Source of the DNA: Zancudomyces culisetae
Lineage: Eukaryota; Kickxellomycota; Harpellomycetes; Harpellales; Legeriomycetaceae
Reading direction: 5' to 3'
Length of the DNA: 15,423 nucleotides
Assembly: GCA_001969505.1 (NCBI GenBank)
Contig: LSSK01000460.1
Location: forward strand, 1-15,423
The notes beneath the pieces are model-generated. The model made no database searches. It worked only from the letters and a program-made list of their open reading frames with translations, and was not told the DNA's origin. Positions within the stretch are counted from its first letter, which is position 1. Each line of letters opens with the position of its first letter. The position numbers were made by a program, and so were the translations under genes. Shown piece by piece: positions 1 to 6,686 of the stretch.

Positions 1-1700
1 AGCATTGTTTTACTAAACCTCAGCCTCTTTCTAACCTTGACAATGCTTTCTGAAGTTTTGGATTTAACCCCACCTTTACCTTTACCTTTTCCTTTTCCTT
101 TTCCTTTACCTTTACCTTTACCTTTACCTTTACCTTTACCTTTACCTTTACCTTTACCTTTGTCTTTGCCTTTACTTTCACCTGTACCTTTATCAAAGAG
201 CTCTAATAGTCGTTCTGCTATTTCATAATTTTTGATACTACACAGCCTTTCAATACTACTTTGAGCCGTTGGTCCTAAGGAAGCACCACTTTCCAATAAT
301 AGTCGCAGCATATCTATATTTTTTCTTTCTATAGACATGCTGATTCCCCTGAATTCTGGCGAGAATAGATCCACCCCAGATGCGAAAAGCATTTTAGCAA
401 CTCTGACATCTCCACTTCCCACTGCATTCTCTAAACTGGAAACACTCACGGCATTTGGGTACTTACTGCAAAGTTCTTGCACCAATTGGTAGTTGTAATG
501 TTTTATAGCCATCAGCAATGCATTTTCATCCAAATCATTCTTCAATTTATCACTGTTGCTTAAAAGAAATTTTAAAAGATCGAGACTATCACTTCTGTAC
601 ATCATTTCTGTTATTTTTCTGATATCTCCTGAGTTTGGTTCTACTTTACAGAAATACTTCTTTACCAAACTCTCACTATTGTTAAGTATTGCTGCATCAA
701 ACAGGAGTTGTGTATATGTAATATCTGGGTAGTTATCCTCAAGGAATTTTATCAACTCTTTTTTATCCCGTTCAATTGAATAGCATGAACAAAGCATATA
801 GATCCACAATTCCATTTTGGACTTATATTCACCGTTCTTGATAAAACTAAAGAAGGTTTTATCAATTGAAAATAATTTTGTATATCTAAGCAATTCCATC
901 TCCTCAATAGAAAGAGTTGTGTTTATTTTTAAATCTAAAATCCGCTTTAGTTGTTTAAAATTGTTCAATTCGCAGCATTTATATGCACATATCAACAGAT
1001 AATATATCATATGTTTGCTATCAACAAACCTAATTTCTCTGTCAAAAGCGCCACATATTTCACGAGGAATCTCAATCCTTGCGTTACAGGCATCAATCAA
1101 TGCCTCCATAGCCATATTTGCTCTGGTATCGTGGAATAATTTTGATATAATTAATAATGATCTTCTTACTGTGGCTAATGATGGCCTGATATAAAGGGAG
1201 TCAGAAATTTTGATATCAGTAAGATCTATTAGACGTCTGTCTAAATCTGAAAACAGATCATTTGTATCAATATCCAGACATTCTTTATTGTTTATAGATA
1301 AAGTGTTCATGTATACAACCGTTGAAGTCTTCCGATCAATGACCATGTACATTTTTAGCGATTCATTTAGTATGTTCTTCCACTTATGTTTTAGAGCCAG
1401 CTCTAGAATCGTTTTGTAGTTCATTTTTTTCATTTTTCTCAAAATCAGCATTCCAACGGTCTCATTCATACCTATTCTAGCGTATTTCTTGAGAATAATT
1501 TCCAACGCCCATTGGTGGCCATATTCTGTGTCTAGTAAAACGTATTCAATAATGTACTTGCTAATAGTGTCCACTTGTTGCGAGGCGTAGTACATATTTT
1601 TGTTTAGTAGTGATAGCTGGGGGTTTAGTGCGAGTGTGAATATAGTTGACAGGATATGTGCCGGAAGTTTGTTGAAAACGTCGCTACCATTGTTATTCAT
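1..1700 (-). CDS. F-box-like, ankyrin-repeat protein with a (Lys-Gly)n tail (partial, 3' end outside window)
   Basis: An uninterrupted minus-strand frame of 566 codons runs from ATG at 1700-1698 off the left edge with no stop. The N-terminus (about residues 8-35, with 'NKLPAHILSTIF' followed by a leucine-rich stretch) resembles an F-box. The middle is long, alpha-helical in character and not recognised. About residues 390-510 carry at least four ankyrin-like units, with short blocks such as 'ENAVGSGDVRVAKMLFASG' and 'DMLRLLLESGAS'. Residues about 511-543 are a near-perfect Lys-Gly dipeptide repeat, followed by a basic tail that continues beyond the window. Such proteins are usually substrate receptors of SCF ubiquitin ligases, the F-box binding Skp1 and the repeats binding the target; that role is inference here. 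The start is the first ATG after stops in all frames. No intron is needed. Lineage-specific families of such genes are common in fungi. Coding potential is near certain, the ankyrin call good, the F-box call moderate. Confidence 0.8.
   Translation of the reverse strand, partial: MNNNGSDVFNKLPAHILSTIFTLALNPQLSLLNKNMYYASQQVDTISKYIIEYVLLDTEYGHQWALEIILKKYARIGMNETVGMLILRKMKKMNYKTILELALKHKWKNILNESLKMYMVIDRKTSTVVYMNTLSINNKECLDIDTNDLFSDLDRRLIDLTDIKISDSLYIRPSLATVRRSLLIISKLFHDTRANMAMEALIDACNARIEIPREICGAFDREIRFVDSKHMIYYLLICAYKCCELNNFKQLKRILDLKINTTLSIEEMELLRYTKLFSIDKTFFSFIKNGEYKSKMELWIYMLCSCYSIERDKKELIKFLEDNYPDITYTQLLFDAAILNNSESLVKKYFCKVEPNSGDIRKITEMMYRSDSLDLLKFLLSNSDKLKNDLDENALLMAIKHYNYQLVQELCSKYPNAVSVSSLENAVGSGDVRVAKMLFASGVDLFSPEFRGISMSIERKNIDMLRLLLESGASLGPTAQSSIERLCSIKNYEIAERLLELFDKGTGESKGKDKGKGKGKGKGKGKGKGKGKGKGKGKGKGKGGVKSKTSESIVKVRKRLRFSKTM
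75..176. repeat. TTTACC/TTTTCC hexanucleotide array coding for (Lys-Gly)n
   Basis: Fourteen hexamers (eleven TTTACC and three TTTTCC) stand head to tail at 75-158, followed by decayed units TTTGTC, TTTGCC and TTTACT up to 176. On the minus strand they read as Lys-Gly codon pairs inside the F-box-like/ankyrin gene. Because the unit is six bases, length changes keep the frame, so the tail is likely variable in copy number. Confidence 0.95.
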
Positions 1701-2060
1701 TGTGCCGGAAGTTGGATATTCTTATTCCTACCTTCTGGTCTGATGTATCCGATAATGTATTAATGTAATGCGGTCAAATTGAAGAAGCTCCGAACAACAG
1801 ATCTTGTTGGTTTTATACTGTTTTTTTTCCTGGTTTTTGATCTTTTTATTCAATTCCTAAACTTGGGTTTAAGTGGCAATTTGCTGCGTAATTTGAAAAA
1901 ATCAACAAAAAGTATTGATATTATTGGATACTCATTGGAATTAAACATCGGACTAGAACAATTGGCTCAACTCCAGTCCAATGATCCATGCTTTTTTGTG
2001 AGTTTCTAGATGAATTTGCTAATGATTAAAAAAGTGATTATATTTAACATTTCTCTAACC
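1701..2060. other. Intergenic debris upstream of the ankyrin gene
   Basis: No convincing gene. A 77-codon plus-strand frame (about 1779-2009) can only be opened with a non-ATG codon and matches nothing I recognise. A GTGAGT at 1998 and a TAG acceptor near 2083 could bound an intron, but the sequence after it soon meets stops. The region just upstream of 1700 should hold the promoter of the ankyrin gene; I see no clear TATA box. Confidence 0.4.
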
Positions 2061-2300
2061 AATTCCAATCCACCCTTCTAGGGATTCCAGATCCACAAGG
2101 AAGCTGGATGAGATGCTTATTTCCGGATCAAATTCAAGTGTCATTACTATGGGTTCATTGCTGACGATTTCGTCACTTACTTTATGCTCCAATAACATAT
2201 AACACAAATCCGTTTACAACTTGTAGAAATCAAAATCTAGTCTTGTCGTAGCCAAGTATATCTCTATCCGCTTGGTACAATCCGTGCCGCTTTTTACCAT
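2060..2300 (-). pseudogene. Possible decayed ORF of unknown family
   Basis: From ATG at 2300-2298 the minus strand reads 28 codons to a TAA (about 2217-2215) and then stays open in the same frame for another 51 codons to a TAG near 2060. Apart from the single stop, this is about 79 codons of non-repetitive sequence with normal-looking composition (for example 'DEIVSNEPIVMTLEFDPEI'). That could be a remnant of a coding region with one nonsense mutation, or chance. I do not recognise the family. It lies between the ankyrin gene and the CBS pseudogene, both on the same strand, in a segment that looks decayed overall. Confidence 0.25.
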
Positions 2301-2521
2301 TTTATTCACCATATGTATTTGCTAATATGTTTATTGGGTATTATCTATAAATATAAACTAAATACTTTCCGATAAATCATAAACTATAAAACCTGTTCAA
2401 CACACCTAGATACATCCACTCCTCACAATTTAATACTTTTTCCTACACCCTTCTCTCGATTTTCTTCTACCACTGATACATACTACCTTTTTTAATGACA
2501 GAAACAAACCAAAGTAGCTGC

Positions 2522-3530
2522 CTAGCGCTCAAAAAATGAAATCATCTCTGTAACTTTGCTATTAAGCAACCACTTGTCATCCAAAAACCTGCTCATATAA
2601 TTTTTTATTGAACCTGGCAGCATCACCACACATTTCTTGCCTGCACCCAACCCCTTTGCTCTAACTGTTTTGACGGCTGCATGCATTGCTGCTCCTGATG
2701 AGCCACCACACAGAACTTCCTCCTCGCGTATCAATTTGCTCACCGTAGGGAATTTATCTTTATTACTATATTTTACCCACGTATCAACAATGTTGTGATC
2801 CATTGTTCTGGTAATGGAATTTTTTCCAATTCCTTTAACCAAAAATAGTTTGAGTATTGTCGAATCAGTATTATCTGGAGTTGCTATAAAAGACCTTTTC
2901 TGCGCCAGCACCAATCATAAAACAACCTGGACACTGCTCCTTGACTCTTACAACCAGTGCCTAAAACTGTTCTACGCGCATCTGTACCTGTACCCGCAAC
3001 AAATATGTGTATCTTGTTGCTGCCACCATCCTTTCCAACATCCAAGGCATCTAGAATTTCTACGGCTGTGGTTTCGTGGTGCGTCAGTGGGTTTTTTGAG
3101 GTTATCGTATTGGCTAAGGATTACCGAGTCTTTGATTTTTTTACTTAGTCGATTTGCAACACTCATATGCGACTCTGGCGCATTATTTGGTGTTGTAATT
3201 ATTTCGGCACCCGATGCCTTCAGTGTGCTGGCTTTTTCAAGTTCCATCCTTTTGGATAATGTGTTTATTCATCGATATCCCCTGGAACTTAAATTAGTGC
3301 TAGTCCTACCTCAGTATTTCACGAGGCTGGTTCTATTAGGGTGCTGATTCCTGACCAGAATTACTTTTCTTTTGACTTCGGTTAATATGCGCAATGCAAC
3401 TCAATCCTTGATTGATCCATCCGGGTTAAAATACTCACAGCTGACATAAAGGTCGCATTCCAATCCTTCAGATTTTGCAAAGCGATCTAGCTTTACCAGT
3501 GGTGTCTACCCAATACATTCCAATATGTTG
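2522..3530 (-). pseudogene. Cystathionine beta-synthase (PLP-dependent catalytic domain) pseudogene
   Basis: Reading the minus strand and switching frame where needed recovers most of the catalytic domain of cystathionine beta-synthase, the PLP enzyme joining serine and homocysteine in transsulfuration. Blocks in order are: a 'TPLVKLDRFAKSEGL' stretch near 3500-3460; 'NPDGSIKD' near 3425-3404, where the lysine codon at 3407-3409 matches the PLP Schiff-base lysine; a damaged 'SGNTG' loop reading S-stop-N-T-E near 3325-3312; 'LKASGAEIITTP' near 3220; 'PESHMSVANRL' near 3175; 'ETTAVEILDALD'; 'KEQCPGC'; 'KGIG'; 'CGGSSGAA'; and 'SIKNYMSRFLDDKW' near the end. In-frame stops occur at 3506-3508, 3401-3403, 3319-3321 and 3289-3291, and there are at least four frame changes, one in the A/T run at 3092-3097. 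The frame ends at 2522 right after the catalytic domain, with no regulatory CBS (Bateman) domain pair. A cysteine synthase origin is less likely, given the CBS-type C-terminal blocks. Confidence 0.88.
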
Positions 3531-3829
3531 TTGTGTACTTGCGACCCCTTGTTTATTATAATGTATTTTATTTTCCTGATGATATTGTGTCTACTTTTGT
3601 TATTATTATATTGGTTATTGGTTAGTAGTTATTGTAGAGCTTCTATAATGATACGTTATCTTATTTTGATATCTATCTAGCATAATCATTAATATCGAGT
3701 TGTGCAAGTATTCATTAAGAAAAAGAATTTTCTGCCAGGTATTTATTCACTATTTCACTTTGTTGGAAACAAGTCCAACTTAGTAATGTGATTGTATTAA
3801 TAATATTTATTGTTCTTATGATACTCAAA

Positions 3830-3857
3830 AGTGTTGCTATTTTAAACCAGCAACGCT
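3830..3857. other. Inverted repeat, 9-bp stem
   Basis: AGTGTTGCT and AGCAACGCT flank a 10-nt loop and pair over nine positions, with one G-U pair if transcribed. There is no U-run after it, so it is not a simple terminator. Function unknown. Confidence 0.6.
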
Positions 3858-4007
3858 ATGGGTGGATATGAGTGTTGTTTAGTATAATGATACCATCGTG
3901 AATGAAAAATTATCAAATAGGTTAAAATTCCCATGATATACTAACAATTTACGAGTAATAGATTTTTTTACGGTTTTACATGTTCGTTCGATCATCCAAA
4001 TAATACA

Positions 4008-4029
4008 TGGGTTTGCCTTCACAAACCCA
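4008..4029. other. Inverted repeat, 8-bp perfect stem
   Basis: TGGGTTTG and CAAACCCA are perfectly complementary around a 6-nt loop. The flanks (ATACA and CATAC) extend the pairing with G-U pairs in the RNA of one strand. Function unknown; it could be the core of a small RNA or a relic of a mobile element. Confidence 0.6.
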
Positions 4030-4257
4030 CATACATATTTATATTCGAAAAAATTATATATTCTGTCACTCTTTGTTAGTCGTCTAGTATTTCCTTATGT
4101 TGGATATTGCGCATGTCATCTTGAAAGTTAATACCATTTATTCAATATCACTGGGGAGAAAAAAGAATACTTATTCGATACTTGGTAGTTGCACTAAATA
4201 TTTTGGATTCGACAAAATAGAGTTTGCGATAATAATAATTAAAAAGTAGATCATATT

Positions 4258-4341
4258 TTAACGTTTTTTGGGTCCATACCATAAACCAAATAGTAAAAGT
4301 AGAAGAGGAGGAATAATATATATGCGACTACTATCAAACAT
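4258..4341 (-). CDS. Possible 27-residue single-pass membrane microprotein or terminal exon
   Basis: An ATG at 4341-4339 opens 27 codons ending at TAA 4258-4260. The product has a short polar start (MFDSSR), one strongly hydrophobic stretch ('IIPPLLLLLFGLWYG') and a basic end (PKKR), the profile of a tiny tail-type membrane protein. The same frame is open leftwards in the gene sense from about 4830 without any other ATG, so it could be the last exon of a longer spliced gene or a chance frame. I recognise no family. Confidence 0.2.
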   Translation of the reverse strand: MFDSSRIYIIPPLLLLLFGLWYGPKKR

Positions 4342-4840
4342 TGGTAAGCATAGTGTGTTGATACTGGAACATTTATTTTCTATTTCTCGGTGTACTCCGG
4401 TTTCAACCAACTTTTTCGTCTTGGAAAATTTGTATTTTATATTATGTTTGTGGTTTAGACGTGAAGTGTTAAGGCTATATAAAAGAACCTCAGAAATAAG
4501 GATAGAAAATGTGAATAAAATAAGAGTGAGTGAGAATTTGTCGTGTACTTTTTTGTGATATGCCCCTCTCCCAACTCTTCCCAATTGATAATGTAGTAAC
4601 GCAAATGTACATGCAGCTGGGGTTGTAGACAAACCAGAGAGCGGAGGGAGGGGAGAGGGGAGAGGCGGTAATAAATCACTATCAACAGGCTGTTTATGCT
4701 CTTTTCTAATTGAATGTATAAGTAGTTTTGAACTGAGACGACTTTTATTATTCAAAAAACCACAAAACTTGGAAATTGAAAGTTTGTGTGTGTATAAATA
4801 ATATAGGCGGGTGAGTAATAACCAACATTACAAAGTCAGA
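4342..4840. other. Spacer with TATA-like motifs and a G-rich tract
   Basis: No supported gene, although the minus strand is open without an ATG over most of it. Plus-strand TATA-like strings occur at about 4474-4483 (TATATAAAAG) and about 4792-4799 (TATAAATA); the second lies about 45 nt before the ATG at 4841. A G-rich block at 4643-4668 is listed separately. Confidence 0.4.
4643..4668 (+). other. G-rich tract, possible G-quadruplex
   Basis: Plus-strand G runs of 3, 4, 4, 2 and 2 are separated by one to three bases. Three runs of at least three plus two runs of two could fold as a weak G-quadruplex. The opposite strand is a C/T tract. Confidence 0.5.
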
Positions 4841-4999
4841 ATGCCGACCTCTCAAGTTTGCCAAAAAAAAAAGCAAAAGGTAATAACAGTGACCAGCTCA
4901 GTGATTGAACCCAATATTATGGGTCCTGACTGAGCGCAAGACAGTTCTTTATTTTTTTATTCCTGTTTTTTGTAGTATAATAAAAAGCGTGAAAAGTAA
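4841..4999 (+). CDS. Possible miniature spliced ORF, 20 residues
   Basis: ATG at 4841 opens a 30-codon frame to TGA at 4931-4933. It holds a plausible intron: GTAATA donor at 4880, CTGAC branch-site-like motif at 4926-4930, a T-rich tract, and a TTTTGTAG acceptor ending at 4975. That makes 96 nt, the same size class as the introns of DEF1 (96) and the PDCD5 gene (93). Spliced, it would read 13 codons plus 7 (Y-N-K-K-R-E-K) to TAA at 4997-4999, a very basic 20-residue peptide. A TATAAATA lies about 45 nt upstream. A 10-A run in the first exon makes the frame fragile. It may instead be the 5' part of a longer multi-exon gene, a spliced leader of a transcript reaching Did2, or chance. Confidence 0.22.
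4895..4935. other. Two-part hairpin inside the putative intron
   Basis: GCTCAGT and ACTGAGC form a perfect 7-bp outer stem. Inside it ACCC and GGGT form a second 4-bp stem with an 8-nt loop, leaving unpaired pockets GATTGA and CCTG. The shape recalls one hairpin of an H/ACA guide RNA, and an ACA follows at 4941-4943, but no second hairpin or H box is clear. A structured intron is the simpler reading. Confidence 0.45.
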
Positions 5000-5819
5000 T
5001 GGCACAAGATATCATACGGAGAAAATTTTGTATTAACCAGCAATATAGAGGAGAGTGTATATATATCACTATTTTCACTGTTCAGATTCCAAAACTTGCT
5101 CATCGAGGCACTATCTATTATGCGTCGAGTTTACAATAATCCTCAGATTTGTAGATTGTAATATAAAAATACCTTGAAAGAAAGAAAGAAAAAGAAAGAA
5201 AAAGAGTCAAGATGGGGCTGCTAATAGTTGTCGTTTAGACCAGCGTCGTAGTCCCCAGAACCCCAGATTGAGAATGTCTATATTTACAAATGAAACTGTG
5301 GTGTGTTAAATAAATAAGAAAAACTATACTGGTAATACTCATACCTTTTTATTTACATTGCATTTTTTTGTTATCGAGTTTCTGGTCTGAGCCATACTTT
5401 TTTTGGGGGGGTGGGGAGAGGGAAACAGTGAGAGAAGGAGGAACCCAAACGCCAAGAATGTTTTTTTTTGAGGTATTAAACAAATATATTAGGTAATTTG
5501 TTGTTTTTTTTTTGAAGTTTTTGGTTCATTTCACTAATTTCTCCACACATGAAAAGCTAAAAAACTGAAAAGTTAAAAAGCTAAAAAACTAAAAAAAGAG
5601 CTACGTGTTTATAAAAGGTGGCCAAAAAAAAAAAAAAGTAATGACTTGGTGGAAGGATTTTTAGGTTACAAAACTCGCAAATTTTAATATATGAAAATAA
5701 AAAATTAATATTGTACAGTACTATTTTACAACCCAAATTATAATAATAATACTAACAATACTCGCAACAACCAAAATCATTTTACATTAACAAAACAAAC
5801 GACTCGAATAGAAAGAAAA
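5000..5819. promoter_or_regulatory. Upstream region of CHMP1/Did2
   Basis: No gene is supported. It holds a GAAA-rich microsatellite (5178-5208), a G-rich tract (5405-5422), repeated AAAAAGCTAAAAAACT-like strings (about 5550-5600) and a TATAAAAG box at 5610-5617, about 200 nt before the Did2 ATG. The last 60 nt before the ATG are A-rich and almost G-free, typical of a fungal 5' leader. Confidence 0.55.
5405..5422 (+). other. G-rich tract, possible G-quadruplex
   Basis: G runs of 7, 4 and 3 in 18 nt. The 7-G run can supply two of the four strands of a quadruplex. It lies about 400 nt upstream of the Did2 start. Confidence 0.45.
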
Positions 5820-6401
5820 ATGGACAATAGTATATTCAACATCAAATTCCAGGCCAAACTCCTACAAAAACAATCCAGAAAAGCCGAAAAGGAAGAAAAA
5901 AAGGAGCTGCAGAAACTCAAAACTAGCATGCAAAAGGGCAATCGAGAATCCGCCCGGATCTACGCCGAGAATGCAATCCGCAAAAAACGCGAGGCAATCG
6001 ATTTGCTACAGTTTTCGAGCCGCGTCGAGGCAATGGCAAGTCGCTTGCAGACAGCCAACACAATGGGCAAATTGACCGCATCGATGGGCGTTGTCGTAAA
6101 GGGAATGGAGCGGGCGATGGAAACCATGAATTTGGAAAAAATGTCGCAGATTATGGACCGTTTTGAGGAGCGGATTGAAGATCTCGATGTACAAACCGGA
6201 TATATGGAAAGCAGCATCAAGGGAGCAACGGCCCTAGGCACACCCCAAGATGAAGTGGATTTGTTGCTGCAGAAGGTTGCGGATGAGGCGGGACTGGAAG
6301 TCAACAACGAGCTGCTGAATGCCTCTGTTCCTAAACAGAAATTTGCAAATGAAGATGCGCTAGAGGAACGGCTGTCCAAGCTCCGTAATTCGTCAAACTA
6401 A
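5820..6401 (+). CDS. DID2: Charged multivesicular body protein 1 (ESCRT-III accessory subunit, Did2/Vps46)
   Basis: A 193-residue single-exon protein, about the usual family length. It recruits the AAA ATPase Vps4 and its cofactors to ESCRT-III filaments on endosomes, driving filament remodelling in multivesicular body formation; in animals CHMP1 also acts in cytokinetic abscission. Seen here: a basic N-terminal helix (about residues 8-35, many K), the family blocks 'KGNRESARIYAENAIRKK' and 'VEAMASRLQTANTMGK', the 'ETMNLEKMSQIMDRFE' helix, 'LDVQTGYMES', and 'LLQKVADEAGLEVN'. The C-terminus carries a textbook MIM1 motif (E178, L181, R184, L185, L188, R189) that binds the Vps4 MIT domain. The ATG follows an A-rich leader and gives the expected N-terminus. 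It is convergent with the C2 gene, 285 bp between stops. Codons are richer in G and C than the surroundings, as expected for a conserved gene. Identification is secure; CHMP1 rather than another ESCRT-III class follows from the whole pattern. Confidence 0.96.
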   Translation: MDNSIFNIKFQAKLLQKQSRKAEKEEKKELQKLKTSMQKGNRESARIYAENAIRKKREAIDLLQFSSRVEAMASRLQTANTMGKLTASMGVVVKGMERAMETMNLEKMSQIMDRFEERIEDLDVQTGYMESSIKGATALGTPQDEVDLLLQKVADEAGLEVNNELLNASVPKQKFANEDALEERLSKLRNSSN

Positions 6402-6686
6402 ATTTGTGTTGGGTTTATGATGAAGTTGGCTGGGATGGGGGGAAGGAGTATATTTTTTTTTCACGTTTGTTTGTTAGACCCCCTGTCTTTTTTTTAAACT
6501 TTTTTTGGTGGGTTTGTTTTGATTTACATTGTTTGGAGGAAGAGTAATTTACCAAGTGGGGGGGGGGGTTATGAACTATGTAGAATTTTGAGGAGGGGTT
6601 AAGACCAAGGGTATAGAGAAATAATGTATAAATAATAAGAGAATGAATAAATATATTTTGGGAGAAATAAAAACACAAAAAGGACT
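6402..6686. terminator. Shared 3' region of two convergent genes
   Basis: This 285-bp spacer takes the 3' ends of Did2 (plus) and the C2 gene (minus). It has long T-runs (6453-6461, 6488-6496), an 11-G run at 6558-6568, and AATAAA-type strings on the plus strand (about 6645-6670) that could serve polyadenylation. Confidence 0.5.

Larger units (their letters stand above)
3531..4257. other. Non-coding AT-rich spacer with two hairpins
   Basis: No reading frame of note on either strand and no tRNA seen by eye. Two short perfect or near-perfect inverted repeats stand out and are listed separately. The rest is AT-rich and without obvious tandem repeats, unlike the spacers further right. Confidence 0.6.

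Noticed and set aside
75-176. Interstitial telomere repeat
   Set aside because: The array is in frame inside a coding sequence and the unit does not match known common fungal telomere repeats.
1779-2009. A 77-codon plus-strand frame with a hydrophobic start
   Set aside because: It has only a TTG start, matches no family, and attempts to extend it across a possible intron soon meet stops.
2814-3347. A 177-codon plus-strand frame
   Set aside because: Antisense to the CBS pseudogene, whose minus-strand blocks are recognisable; the plus-strand product has no motif.
4258-4755. A 165-residue minus-strand protein
   Set aside because: The frame is open but has no ATG before codon 139; only the last 27 codons can start with ATG, reported separately as tentative.
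4888-4950. tRNA fragment, because GCTCAGT and GATTGAACC resemble A- and B-box strings
   Set aside because: The order and spacing are wrong, no anticodon arm or acceptor stem can be formed on either strand, and the perfect outer stem explains the pairing better.
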